From assembly GCF_014641595.1 (NCBI RefSeq), contig NZ_BMIA01000001.1, forward strand, positions 1,302,001 through 1,366,000: a DNA stretch of 64,000 nucleotides, read 5' to 3'. The stretch is from Dyadobacter endophyticus (GTDB lineage: Bacteria; Bacteroidota; Bacteroidia; Cytophagales; Spirosomataceae). A program made the translations under genes and the position numbers. Shown in pieces: positions 1-9,026 of this stretch (its first letter is position 1; the number at the start of each line of letters is the position of its first letter). The notes beneath the pieces are model-generated. The model saw only the letters and a program-made list of their open reading frames with translations, made no database searches and was not told the DNA's origin.

Positions 1-2
1 GA

Positions 3-836
3 AGGCGTCGCCTGCTTTGGCGGCCGGCCTACCTGTTCAGGGGTGCTGCCGCGGCGGTAATTTTGCTGCTCGCTACATTTTTGATTTATAACAATCGTTC
101 TGCCGACAAACCTGTGATCGCAGGGATTGCCGCCGAGGCTATCGCGCATTTAAATACAGTTACCAACGACCGCGATACATCCCTGACCATCGCCCTTTCG
201 GACGGAAGCAAATGCCGGTTGGCCGCCGGTTCCTCGCTTTTTTATCCATCTGCTTTCGAAGACACCAGCAGGGTCGTGTATCTGAAAGGTGAGGGGTATT
301 TTGAAGTGGAAAAAGATGCCGGAAGGCCATTCCTGGTGTATTCCGACAATATCGTAACGCGGGTGGTAGGCACGAGTTTTACGGTCAAAAAGCTCAAAGG
401 AACAAGCAATATCGAAGTGGCGGTATATTCAGGGAAAGTCATTGTTGAGAAAACGAAGAAGCAAGTGGGGGAGGCCTCCGGCAAGTCGGTGCTGCTGACC
501 CCGAACAAAAAAGTGACGTATCTGTCTCATGATGATAGTCTTGTGCCAGGCTTGATGGACGAACCGGCCCTGCTGCCCGATTACAGCAATGTGGATCTCA
601 CCGAAACATTCACGTTCAGGGAAGTGGCGGTTTCGGATATACTTGCATTGTTTGAAAAGGCTTACGGCGTCACATTCGTCGTAAGCTCGCCGGAAGTAAA
701 AAATTGTATCGTCACGGCCGATATGTCGCAGGACGCCGGTTTGACTTCGAAACTCGAAATCCTATGCGCGGCAATTAACGCAGATTTCGAGGTCAGGGAC
801 AACCATATTGTAATCTCGGGCCCGGGATGCCGATGA
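3..836 (+). CDS. FecR-family anti-sigma factor, 5' end outside window
   Basis: Membrane-anchored anti-sigma factor that relays an outer-membrane receptor signal to an ECF sigma factor. The reading frame is already open at base 3, so the window holds only the membrane segment and periplasmic part. A hydrophobic stretch (VILLLATFLIY) is followed by the FecR domain with its DGS and GEGYFEV motifs, then a C-terminal DUF4974-like region beginning near FTFREVAVSDIL. The cognate SusC gene follows 190 bases downstream on the same strand, and the partner sigma gene is presumably just upstream of the window. An internal TTG at 63 could be mistaken for a start, but the frame continues upstream with coding-like residues. 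Confidence 0.9.
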   Translation, partial: RRRLLWRPAYLFRGAAAAVILLLATFLIYNNRSADKPVIAGIAAEAIAHLNTVTNDRDTSLTIALSDGSKCRLAAGSSLFYPSAFEDTSRVVYLKGEGYFEVEKDAGRPFLVYSDNIVTRVVGTSFTVKKLKGTSNIEVAVYSGKVIVEKTKKQVGEASGKSVLLTPNKKVTYLSHDDSLVPGLMDEPALLPDYSNVDLTETFTFREVAVSDILALFEKAYGVTFVVSSPEVKNCIVTADMSQDAGLTSKLEILCAAINADFEVRDNHIVISGPGCR

Positions 837-905
837 TAGCTGAAATAAGTTCAACCTAAATCACAAATATGAGACAATAACTATCAGACCCACCACCATC
901 AAAAA

Positions 906-980
906 GGCCGGAAAATGTTGGAGCATTTACCGGCCGTAAGTCCAGCTGTGCTCTTGAGCGATTGACAGTCAAGCAAGAGC
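906..980 (+). other. Two leader hairpins between fecR and susC
   Basis: Bases 906-917 pair with 924-935 (12 bp, one mismatch, 6-nt loop). A second stem pairs 950-956 with 974-980 and is followed by a short T-rich run (tcttttt). They lie in the 189-base gap before the SusC gene. They could be a partial terminator/attenuator separating regulator and transporter expression, or an mRNA leader structure. Function is inferred only from position. Confidence 0.4.
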
Positions 981-1025
981 CTGGTCTTTTTGTCAAACCT
1001 TCTTAAGTTTTAACGGTACAAAAAA

Positions 1026-4000
1026 ATGAAAAAAGTATCTGGAATCATAGATCCTTTGTGGACTATTATGAAATTAACCGCCTTACAGCTCTTCCTGGCA
1101 TTTCTGGCCGCGGCCGCGAGTTTCGCCCGCGAAGGCCGGGCGCAGGAGCTTTTGTATAAAAAAGTAAGTATTCAGGCTGAGCACAAGCCGATTAAGGAAA
1201 TATTGACGACGCTCGAAGCAAAGGCAAACGTGAAGTTCGTATATAGCTTACAGTTACTTCCCGTCAACCGGCGCATTTCGATCGACGTCGAGAACAAGAC
1301 GCTTGCCGAGACGCTGGACAAGATGTTTTCTCCCGACAACATTACGTATCAGACCATCAACAAGAAAATTGTGCTCAAACTTCTGCCGGCCGGCTCTTCG
1401 CTGGTCACCGATCCCCCCGGCGAGGATGCCTTTTCGGGCACCGGGCAAGTGGATGAAAAGCTGATCACGGGCAAGGTACTGGACGATAAAAATGCGGCAT
1501 TGCCTGGCGTTAATATTGCCATTAAGGGAACCACGACGGGCACGATAACCGATGCCGACGGAAAATTTTCGCTGAAAGTGGCCGACGAAAATGCCGTGCT
1601 GGTGTTTTCTTATGTAGGCTATGTGAGTAAACAGGTCCAGCTACAACCCGGCCAGACAACGCTGGATGTTTTGCTGATCACCGATGAAAAGGCACTTTCC
1701 GAGGTTGTCGTGATTGGGTACGGTACTGCCAAAAAGAAGGACGTGACGGGCGCGGTTTCTACCATTTCGGCGCAGGCCTACAAGGACCAGCCCGTGGTTA
1801 ATGCCTCGGCAGCCCTGCAGGGGAGAGTGCCGGGTGTTACCGTAGTAAACAATTCGGGGGCACCGGGCGGCGGGGTGAAAATCCGGGTAAGGGGTGCCAA
1901 CTCGATCAATGCGAGCAATGATCCGCTGTATGTTGTGGACGGTGTAGCGCTTAGCAGCATCGGTATCCAGGAGCTGAATGTGAACGACATTGAATCGATG
2001 GATATCCTAAAAGATGCTTCTGCGACAGCCGTTTATGGGTCAAGAGGCGCGAATGGTGTGATCATCATTACCACAAAAAGTGGCAAGTCGGGCCCACCAA
2101 AAATAGAATACAATGGCTTTGCCAGCTTCAACAGGCCGATGAAATTATACAAGCTCATGGACGCAACCACCTATGCCAATGTGGCCAACGTGGTAGTTCC
2201 GGGCAGTTTTCCGGACCCCAATTCATATGCCGGCAAATCGACCGACTGGCAAGGGCTGATTTTCGATAATTCGGTAACACAGAGCCATCAACTGTCGGCC
2301 ACCGGCGGTAGCGAAAGCACTAAGTATTATGTTTCAGGATTTTACATTGATCAACAGGGTTTGCTGATCAACAGCGGCCAGAAAAGGTTTGGTTTGCGTA
2401 CCAATTTGAATTTCAAAATCAGCAGAAAGCTGAGCTTTGGCGTAAACCTGTACGCGGGCAGAATCAATTCATTGAACAATAACGATATAGGTTCCAAAGG
2501 AAACCCGGTTACATCCGCACTGACCTGGGCTCCCACTGAGCAGGTGTACGACAGCCCCGGAGTTTACAATCGCTTAGGGGTGTCACCCATCTGGGCAAAC
2601 CCCTACATGACCATTAAAGAAAGACTGGGACAGAACTTTGCCAACGTGGGCGTATTTAATGGCATGCTGAAATATAATATCACCGACTGGCTTACGCTGA
2701 ACATCAATGCCGGCCTTGATATGCGGACGTCGAGGGGCGCTTACCTGAACAATCAATGGGTGGGCTCCTCGATGGGTTCGGGGCAGAACTACGGAGAAAG
2801 CTATACGTTCCAGAACAACAATGTGCTTAACTTCCACAAGACATTTGGTAAGCACGACATCACGGCAACCGCGCTGATGGAATCCACTTCCAATACAAAC
2901 AACGGGTTCGGTGCATCCGGTTCGGGGCTGGCCTCCACTTCCAACGGCTATAACAACCTTGGATTGAATGCCGCCCAGTCTATTTCCTCTTCTTATTTAA
3001 ACTGGGCTTTGCTGTCCTATATGGGAAGGGTTGCGTACGATTATAACGACAAGTACCTGGTAACGGCCACTATCCGACGCGACGGCTCCTCCAAATTCCA
3101 GGGAAGTAATAAATGGAGCAATTTCCCGTCGTTCAGTGTCGGATGGAAGCTAAACAATGAACAGTTCATACAAAACCTGAACCTGTTCTCGCATCTTAAA
3201 TTAAGGGCTGGATGGGGAGTAACCGGAAATCAGGCCATAGCGCCATATAGCACGCTCGGTTTGTTGAATCCCGCCATTTACTCTTATGGTACCGGCACTG
3301 TTTACCAGGGTTATACTTTGGGGAACCCGGCCAACCCGAACGTGAAATGGGAGACATCCGCGCAAACCAACGTCGGTTTGGAAATGGGCTTCTTCGGCGA
3401 CAGGTTGAATATCACTGCCGAGTACTATAATAAAAACACAAAGGACTTGCTGCTGTTCAGCCGGGTGCCCGTGTACGACGGGGGCGGGAGCTTTTTACAA
3501 AATATTGGAAAGGTAAGAAACAAAGGTTTCGAATTGTTGGTAGAGGGCACACCAATATCGGGAAACGGCTTGACCTGGAATACCTCGGTAAACCTGTCGG
3601 TTAACAGAAACAAGGTGATCAGTATGGGGCAGGACAGCATGGTTGTCCGTAATGTCATCGGAGGCGGGTTGATCAGTAATAACATACAGGTAACCAAAGT
3701 GGGCCAGCCCTTGGGTGCTTTCTACCTGATTCCCTGGGCAGGCGTTCATCAGCAGGCCGACGGAGCCCTTGGTGCCCAGCCCGGAGACTATAAATATGTG
3801 GATGTAAGCGGAAACAACTCCATTGGGTTCGAGGACCGGGTTATTTCAGGCAGCGCGACCCCGACCTTGCAATGGGGCTTCAACAACAGTTTTAAGTATA
3901 AAGGATTTGAACTGAATGTTTTCGTACAGGGATCGCATGGGAATAAGATTTTCAATGCCACCTATGCGGGCACAGCTGTTCCGACAAGCGATGTCAAGTT

Positions 4001-4355
4001 TATTACCCTGGCCGACGCCGCCAACTACTGGACGCCTTCCAACCCAAGTTCCGAATGGGCAAACCCCGGCAGCAAAAACAAAGCCTGGGTAGAATCGACC
4101 CAGTTTTTGCAGAATGGAGGCTATGTGCGCCTGAAAAACGTGAGCATTTCGTATCAGCTTCCAGCCACTTTGCTGAAAGGTGTTTCGGCGAAGGTATACG
4201 CCAGCATTCAGAACTTCTATACGCTGACCAAGTATAAAGGCTACGATCCTGAGGCTACTTCTACCGAGTCGAACAGCGATGCCGACGCAGGTATTGACTT
4301 GGGAGCCTATCCTTCGCCGAAGACATTCACGGTAGGATTGCGTCTTGGCTTTTAA
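1026..4355 (+). CDS. SusC/RagA-type TonB-dependent outer-membrane transporter
   Basis: Outer-membrane beta-barrel that imports a large substrate using TonB energy, working with the SusD lipoprotein encoded 35 bases downstream. In order: an N-terminal leader with signal peptide (MKLTALQLFLAFLAAA begins about 15 residues in), an STN domain (about residues 45-115) that talks to FecR, a carboxypeptidase-regulatory-like domain (about 145-225), the SusC signature VVVIGYGTAKKKDVTGAV, a plug domain ending in YGSRGANGVIIITTK, and a C-terminal barrel finishing in an aromatic residue (RLGF). The length of 1109 residues is normal for the family. The STN domain and the upstream FecR gene imply sigma/anti-sigma control. 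The substrate cannot be told from sequence. Confidence 0.96.
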   Translation: MKKVSGIIDPLWTIMKLTALQLFLAFLAAAASFAREGRAQELLYKKVSIQAEHKPIKEILTTLEAKANVKFVYSLQLLPVNRRISIDVENKTLAETLDKMFSPDNITYQTINKKIVLKLLPAGSSLVTDPPGEDAFSGTGQVDEKLITGKVLDDKNAALPGVNIAIKGTTTGTITDADGKFSLKVADENAVLVFSYVGYVSKQVQLQPGQTTLDVLLITDEKALSEVVVIGYGTAKKKDVTGAVSTISAQAYKDQPVVNASAALQGRVPGVTVVNNSGAPGGGVKIRVRGANSINASNDPLYVVDGVALSSIGIQELNVNDIESMDILKDASATAVYGSRGANGVIIITTKSGKSGPPKIEYNGFASFNRPMKLYKLMDATTYANVANVVVPGSFPDPNSYAGKSTDWQGLIFDNSVTQSHQLSATGGSESTKYYVSGFYIDQQGLLINSGQKRFGLRTNLNFKISRKLSFGVNLYAGRINSLNNNDIGSKGNPVTSALTWAPTEQVYDSPGVYNRLGVSPIWANPYMTIKERLGQNFANVGVFNGMLKYNITDWLTLNINAGLDMRTSRGAYLNNQWVGSSMGSGQNYGESYTFQNNNVLNFHKTFGKHDITATALMESTSNTNNGFGASGSGLASTSNGYNNLGLNAAQSISSSYLNWALLSYMGRVAYDYNDKYLVTATIRRDGSSKFQGSNKWSNFPSFSVGWKLNNEQFIQNLNLFSHLKLRAGWGVTGNQAIAPYSTLGLLNPAIYSYGTGTVYQGYTLGNPANPNVKWETSAQTNVGLEMGFFGDRLNITAEYYNKNTKDLLLFSRVPVYDGGGSFLQNIGKVRNKGFELLVEGTPISGNGLTWNTSVNLSVNRNKVISMGQDSMVVRNVIGGGLISNNIQVTKVGQPLGAFYLIPWAGVHQQADGALGAQPGDYKYVDVSGNNSIGFEDRVISGSATPTLQWGFNNSFKYKGFELNVFVQGSHGNKIFNATYAGTAVPTSDVKFITLADAANYWTPSNPSSEWANPGSKNKAWVESTQFLQNGGYVRLKNVSISYQLPATLLKGVSAKVYASIQNFYTLTKYKGYDPEATSTESNSDADAGIDLGAYPSPKTFTVGLRLGF

Positions 4356-4390
4356 TTGAGAAATCACCTTAAGATCGAAAATATTCTGAG

Positions 4391-5881
4391 ATGAAAAAGA
4401 TACTTATTTCACTAGGCGTTATTGTTTCGCTGGTTGCAACGTCGTGCAGCGACGACTTTCTGGCGGAAGATCCGAAAGGCAGTATTACTCCTGCCACTTT
4501 CTATAAAACCGGCAGCGACCTGAAAATGGCTTCCGCAGCCCTTGCCTTGCAGTTCAACGGAGCATTCAATCAAATGGCGGGCAACTACTATGGTGCCGAT
4601 GATATTACTTCCAAAAGAGCTGGCAATAAAATTGACTTTTCGGATTTTGATACTTTCCGTGCGAATTCCTCGAATGGCAGGCTGACAAACTGGTGGCAGT
4701 ACTTTTACGCTACGATTAAATCGGCCAATTCCATTATCCAGAATTACGAAAAAGCCAGCGAAGCTACCGACGCAGAAAAGAACAACACGGGAGGGCATGC
4801 CTACTTTATGAGGGCCATGGCTTATTTCTACCTGACCAGGAGCTGGGGGGAAGTGCCGATGCCAACCGAACCAACGATTGACAACGACAGGCCCAACGCC
4901 AAAGTACAGGACATCTATAACCTCGTTGTGGCCGATTTGTTGAAGGCCGAATCCATGCTGCCCGATCAATGGGACGGTGAAAGAAAGCAAAACGGCGTCA
5001 ACATATTGCCCACAAGAGGCTCTGCAAAGGCACTTCTGGCCAATGTTTACCTGACTATGGCAGGTTGGCCCCTCAAACAAAACGACAAGTACGCACTCGC
5101 AGCGGCTAAGGCCAAAGAAGTGATCGACGGGAGTGCAACGTGGGGGTATAAACTGATGGCAAACTATGCCGATATATGGAAGATCGGTAACAAGTATAAT
5201 GAAGAAGCTGTGTTTGCCTGCTATTTTAATAACGATATCCCTCAGTGGAGTTGGGAAAACGGGAATATGATCGGGCCCTTGCCTTTGGCCCCCGACTATG
5301 AAGAGGGTGGATGGGAAGATGGTTTCGGAGAAATCAGCTTTTACAACCGCTTCCCGGCAGGCCCCAGGAAGGATGCGACCTATCAGAAGGATTATTTCCT
5401 CAAAAATGATCCGAAGAAAGTTCTTACCTGGCAGCAAACTCTGCAAAAACACCCTTATTTCCTCAAATATCGCGACGACAACAGCTACAACTGGGCAACG
5501 CACAGCACGAACGACTGGTGGGGAAGCGCTACCACTTTTATTATCCGCTACCCCGAAGTATTGCTCACCTACGCAGAGGCGAAAGCGATGTCTTCGTCTG
5601 CCGACGCGACCGCGTATGACGCGATCAACCAGGTACGAAAGAGAGCGGGGCTTCCCGACCTGCAAAAAGGGTTGGGCGCAACCGCCTTCCGTGATAGCGT
5701 TGTGGCCGAAAGAGGATGGGAATTTGCAGTCGAAGCGGGTATTCGCTGGTTTGACCTGATGCGTACCGAAACTTTGGGTAAGGCCAATGCATTGCGCGAC
5801 CCCGCCGAAGTGCCGCTGGTAAATAAGCCGGATGATGCGAGTCATGCTTATTACTGGAATCCGCTTCCCATTACCAAATAG
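4391..5881 (+). CDS. SusD/RagB-family outer-membrane lipoprotein
   Basis: Surface lipoprotein that captures the substrate and caps the SusC channel encoded immediately upstream. The N-terminus is a lipoprotein signal with lipobox ending ATSC at about residue 19, followed by the acidic SDDFL typical of SusD. Helical TPR-like content follows (AYFMRAMAYFYLTRSWGEVP is the family hallmark), and near the C-terminus the ERGWEFAVEAGIRWFDLMRT signature. At 496 residues it is full length. Substrate unknown. Confidence 0.95.
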   Translation: MKKILISLGVIVSLVATSCSDDFLAEDPKGSITPATFYKTGSDLKMASAALALQFNGAFNQMAGNYYGADDITSKRAGNKIDFSDFDTFRANSSNGRLTNWWQYFYATIKSANSIIQNYEKASEATDAEKNNTGGHAYFMRAMAYFYLTRSWGEVPMPTEPTIDNDRPNAKVQDIYNLVVADLLKAESMLPDQWDGERKQNGVNILPTRGSAKALLANVYLTMAGWPLKQNDKYALAAAKAKEVIDGSATWGYKLMANYADIWKIGNKYNEEAVFACYFNNDIPQWSWENGNMIGPLPLAPDYEEGGWEDGFGEISFYNRFPAGPRKDATYQKDYFLKNDPKKVLTWQQTLQKHPYFLKYRDDNSYNWATHSTNDWWGSATTFIIRYPEVLLTYAEAKAMSSSADATAYDAINQVRKRAGLPDLQKGLGATAFRDSVVAERGWEFAVEAGIRWFDLMRTETLGKANALRDPAEVPLVNKPDDASHAYYWNPLPITK

Positions 5882-5942
5882 TGCTTATCTGAGCAGTATT
5901 TTAAAACACGCCGGACACATTGCCGGACAAGGGTTTAGCATC

Positions 5943-5983
5943 GCTTCAAGGGCTGGCAAGTAATTTTGGCCAGCCCTTGAAGC
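5943..5983 (+). terminator. Hairpin terminator after susD
   Basis: A perfect 15-bp inverted repeat (5943-5957 with 5969-5983) around an 11-base loop, about 60 bases after the SusD stop, followed by attttga. The stem is long and stable; the T tract is weak. Confidence 0.75.
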
Positions 5984-6239
5984 ATTTTGACAAACTACAT
6001 CAGGATCGCATTCAAGAACCTTCCCGACCAAAAAGTATCGGGCTTTATCCATATCGGCGGACTGGCCGTGGGGACGACTCCGGGCCAGTCCGCTGAACGA
6101 CAGCCCTGCCCGCTTCAACGATACTTTGCCTCTTTCTAACGATCATTTATTGTCCCTCGTGAAGGCAGCTTCTACTTTCGTTTGACTTTGATTTCAGGAG
6201 AAATCGAAGCTTAGACGAAACTTAACCAAAGCTGAAATC
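5984..6239. other. Gene-free stretch with a second hairpin
   Basis: With the terminator before it, this makes a 358-base gap between SusD and the next gene. No convincing coding frame was seen on either strand. A second perfect 11-bp inverted repeat pairs 6057-6067 with 6083-6093 around a 15-base loop and lacks a T tract. The rest shows nothing recognisable apart from the candidate promoter listed separately. Confidence 0.5.
6150..6180 (+). promoter_or_regulatory. Candidate Bacteroidota promoter (TTG-N20-TACTTTCG)
   Basis: TTG at 6150-6152 and TACTTTCG at 6173-6180 are separated by 20 bases. This fits the Bacteroidota -33/-7 pattern (TTTG, TAnnTTTG) with one change in the -7 box. It sits 60 bases before the first lipoprotein gene. 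No experimental support. Confidence 0.35.
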
Positions 6240-6932
6240 ATGAAAACAGGCATCATCTTTTCTACAACCCTAGCGGCCCTGGGTATTGGCATCCTGCAAA
6301 CCGGATGCGAAAGCAAGAAAAAGGCCGAAGCACAATACCACGCAGATTCTCTCCAAAGCGATAAGATTGCCTACGACACCGTTTACAAATCGGAAGAGAT
6401 CGCCGAGCCAGTTCTGGCCGCATCGGAGAAGCATTTTAACACCGCCGTAAAGTACCTGGACGAGAAGGACTATCCAAAAGCCTCAGCCGAAATCAGTGAA
6501 GGTATTTCGGCCATTCGAAAGGAGGGAGCCCAGGACAAGGGAGCGCTGAAAGCCGAGTTCACCCAATCTGTCAATCATTTGCAGCAACTACAAAAGCAGG
6601 CAGAAAAGGGCAAGCTTACTTCGGCAGACCTCAAAAAAGGCTTCTGGCCCGCCGAGATGATGGTTACTCATTACAAGATAGAAGAATGGGAAAACATCCC
6701 CGAATTTGAAGTCAAATCCAACGACCATCTTAGGGCTGTGCTGGATGGCCTTGAAAGGAAAACGGCTGATACCGAGGCCTCTGCTAAACAGGAAGGCAAG
6801 CGGTTGATCGACGAGACCCGGACGCTGCTCAAAAAAACGGAACGCGGCGCCGATGCCGACGCGAAAAAAGCCCAGGCAGATTTAAAACAGCAGACCGCAA
6901 AGCTGAAAGCTTACATCCGGAAAAACATTTGA
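6240..6932 (+). CDS. Putative helical lipoprotein (possible YfdX-like)
   Basis: A 230-residue exported protein of unknown function. The N-terminus is a signal sequence ending in a lipobox-like QTGC at about residue 23, so it is probably lipid-anchored in the periplasm. The mature part is charged and almost wholly helical; the segment HFNTAVKYLDEKDYPKASAEI resembles YfdX-type proteins, and the last 60 residues are Lys/Ala/Glu rich and may form a coiled coil. A DUF4136 lipoprotein gene follows 34 bases downstream, probably in one transcript. The YfdX assignment is a visual resemblance only. Confidence 0.75.
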   Translation: MKTGIIFSTTLAALGIGILQTGCESKKKAEAQYHADSLQSDKIAYDTVYKSEEIAEPVLAASEKHFNTAVKYLDEKDYPKASAEISEGISAIRKEGAQDKGALKAEFTQSVNHLQQLQKQAEKGKLTSADLKKGFWPAEMMVTHYKIEEWENIPEFEVKSNDHLRAVLDGLERKTADTEASAKQEGKRLIDETRTLLKKTERGADADAKKAQADLKQQTAKLKAYIRKNI

Positions 6933-6966
6933 CCATTAACATCATCCATATAAAGCCTCTAATCCC

Positions 6967-7557
6967 ATGAAAACAAGCATCAATGCGCTCATGTTTGCCG
7001 CCCTACTTTCACTGGCAGGCTGTGCTTCGGTTAAGGTAGATCAGGTCGATTCGGCGCACCTGGCTGCCTATAAGAAATACGCCTGGGTAAAACCGGATGT
7101 AAAAACTTCGCAACTACCGTCTCTGTCCGGTTCCATTACCGAGGAGAACATCCGGACTGCGGTAAAAACTGAGTTTGCCAGGAAAGGGATCATCGAAGAC
7201 GATCAAAACCCGGATCTGCTTTTGATGTATCACATTTATACTTCTGAGAAAACAGAGAATGTTCCCAATGCGCCAGTGTATCCCTACTACGGTTTTGGGT
7301 TTGGTCCGCGCGCCTACTACTTCCACGGACAGCTGATCCCAATAGCCTACTCGGGTTACTATAACCCCTGGAACACGGGTTATCACCAGGAACATTATAC
7401 CGACGGAACGCTGATCATCGATGTAATTGATGCCAAAAACAACGAGCTGCTTTGGCGCGGATCCATGGAGAATCCTGTTAACGATGCCGCGGGCCTCAGC
7501 AAACAGTTTTCGAAAGAAGCAAGGGAAATCCTTGGGAAATACCCTGATGCGAAGTAA
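6967..7557 (+). CDS. DUF4136 lipoprotein
   Basis: A 196-residue lipoprotein with a clean lipobox (LAGC at about residue 19). The body matches DUF4136: an early YKKYAWVKP segment, a central Tyr/Gly/Pro-rich patch (about residues 105-140), and the closing GTLIIDVIDAKNNELLWRG motif. The biochemical role of this family is unknown; members sit in the envelope. It probably shares a transcript with the helical lipoprotein gene 34 bases upstream and ends at a bidirectional terminator. Confidence 0.88.
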   Translation: MKTSINALMFAALLSLAGCASVKVDQVDSAHLAAYKKYAWVKPDVKTSQLPSLSGSITEENIRTAVKTEFARKGIIEDDQNPDLLLMYHIYTSEKTENVPNAPVYPYYGFGFGPRAYYFHGQLIPIAYSGYYNPWNTGYHQEHYTDGTLIIDVIDAKNNELLWRGSMENPVNDAAGLSKQFSKEAREILGKYPDAK

Positions 7558-7571
7558 AAACTTCACTATTG

Positions 7572-7611
7572 AATGATGTAAACCCGGCAGGCTTGTCGGG
7601 TTTACATCATT
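7572..7611. terminator. Bidirectional hairpin terminator
   Basis: A perfect 15-bp inverted repeat (7572-7586 with 7597-7611, 10-base loop) lies between the convergent DUF4136 and M19 dipeptidase genes. The base of the stem is AT-rich and the tip GC-rich, so it could end transcription from both sides. Confidence 0.8.
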
Positions 7612-7646
7612 CCGCTACCGACTGAAATGAGCTATATTGCAGGGTA

Positions 7647-8918
7647 TTATTTCCCCTCCGTTACCTGCCTGATCACCCGCAGCCAGTTCAAGCCAAGGAT
7701 CTTTTTGATTCGCTGGTCGGTGTACCCCAGCTTTTGTAATGCAATGGTTATCTGCGGGTAATCGCTGATGTCTTTGATCTCGCGCGGCAGTTCAGGGCCA
7801 CCGTCCAGATCGGAACCCAGGGCAATGTGATCCTCCCCAACCAGTCTTACGCCATAGTCGATCACTTTCGCCAGTTGGTCAACGTGCATCCAATATTCGT
7901 CGGGGATGGTGCCATTGTAGGTAAATGGCAGCTCGCGTGCAAACTCCTTGTCCACTTCTTTGATCGTCTGCGTGGTAACCTGGGAGGTAAGAATCCGCGG
8001 TGTTTTCGGCTGGGGATCGGGTTGTACCCTGATCGGATTGTTAGCCTTTTGCCACGCCCAGTATTTCGGGTTGTTGAAGAGGCTGCCGAAATGAACCCCG
8101 ATCACGCCCCCTTTTGCGGCAATGGCTTTTGCAGCTTCGTCGGAAATGCAGCGGGGATGGTCTACTATTTTGTAGAACCCGCCGTGACTGTAAATGACCG
8201 GGTGGCGGCTCGCCGCCACCGACTGGATTATGGCGTCATTCGATGCATGCGCGACATTGATCACCATCCCGAGATCGTTCATTTCTTTGACCACCGCCTT
8301 TCCGTGATCGTTAATGCCGCCCCAGGTATAGACGTCGTTACAGGCATCAATAAATGCGTTGGTGGTGCTGTGCGCGGTCAGCTGCATGGAGCGCAGGCCA
8401 AGCTTGTAAAGGGCACGCAGCAGGTCAAGGTCGCCATGAAGGTCATATCCTCCTTCCAGGTCGAGGAAAGCCGCCATTTTGCCTTTTTTGTTGATTCGTT
8501 CAATGTCGGAAGCCGTGAGCGCCAGCTCGATCATCGCATGGTTCTTTTTGATCTGATCCAATGCAAGGTTCACCACACGGAAAGTGTTTTTGGTCTCGAA
8601 CCTTCCGGGATAGTAGTTTTCAGGCGTATAAACCGAAAAGAACATCGCATCCAGCCCGCCTTCCTTCGCCCTGGGCAGATCGACGGTCCCATCCGGATAG
8701 CGCTGGCCGATATCGGTTTTTAACACCAATTCACGGCTCATCACATGCGTATGCCCATCCATGACGAATGCGTTGCGGTGTAGGTCGGGCATGGGTTTTG
8801 GCGAAGCCAAGGGCATATTACTCCCTGCAAATGGAGCGGATAACATTGATTTTATTGGAAAAACACTTCCGGTTGCCGGCAGCAGTGCCAGGCTTTTAAT
8901 AGCGTCTCTGCGTTTCAT
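7647..8918 (-). CDS. M19-family (renal dipeptidase-like) metallopeptidase
   Basis: Predicted zinc dipeptidase of the M19 family, which cleaves dipeptides including D-amino-acid ones. Residues 1-30 look like an export signal (MKRRDAIKSLALLPATG). Family metal-site motifs appear in order: DGHTHV (about 54-59), the bridging Glu in FLDLEGG, INVAHAS, YSHGGF, and the late GSDLDGG. In most M19 enzymes the first motif is DGHND; here the second metal ligand position reads His rather than Asp, which is unusual. At 423 residues it is normal length. It lies 108 bases downstream of an unknown Tat-type gene on the same strand and may be co-transcribed with it. Confidence 0.9.
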   Translation of the reverse strand: MKRRDAIKSLALLPATGSVFPIKSMLSAPFAGSNMPLASPKPMPDLHRNAFVMDGHTHVMSRELVLKTDIGQRYPDGTVDLPRAKEGGLDAMFFSVYTPENYYPGRFETKNTFRVVNLALDQIKKNHAMIELALTASDIERINKKGKMAAFLDLEGGYDLHGDLDLLRALYKLGLRSMQLTAHSTTNAFIDACNDVYTWGGINDHGKAVVKEMNDLGMVINVAHASNDAIIQSVAASRHPVIYSHGGFYKIVDHPRCISDEAAKAIAAKGGVIGVHFGSLFNNPKYWAWQKANNPIRVQPDPQPKTPRILTSQVTTQTIKEVDKEFARELPFTYNGTIPDEYWMHVDQLAKVIDYGVRLVGEDHIALGSDLDGGPELPREIKDISDYPQITIALQKLGYTDQRIKKILGLNWLRVIRQVTEGK

Positions 8919-8944
8919 CGATCAATTAGTTCACTGATTTATTT

Positions 8945-9022
8945 ATCGACCGGCGATCCAGTCGGCGACCCATTCATTTATCGCCCGGCGACCCGGTCAA
9001 TCATCGCCCGGCGACCCGGTCC
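8945..9022. repeat. Short degenerate tandem repeat between two minus-strand genes
   Basis: Three copies of an about 19-20 base unit, atcgcccggcgacccggtc, start near 8945 (diverged), 8980 and 9003. The last two are almost identical and offset by 23 bases. A further partial copy (ggcgaccca) lies at 8964. The array fills most of the gap between the unknown Tat gene and the dipeptidase start. Confidence 0.7.
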
Positions 9023-9026
9023 AAAT

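Noticed and set aside
4412..5845. A 477-codon open frame on the minus strand opposite the SusD gene
   Set aside because: It lies wholly antisense to a clear SusD gene, has no recognisable domain, and is explained by the GC-rich codon pattern of the real gene.
7827..8723. A 298-codon plus-strand frame opposite the M19 dipeptidase
   Set aside because: The minus-strand gene carries all M19 motifs; the opposite frame has none and no plausible start context.
8945..9022. CRISPR-like array
   Set aside because: Only about three copies, with spacers of 3 to 16 bases, and no cas gene in the window.
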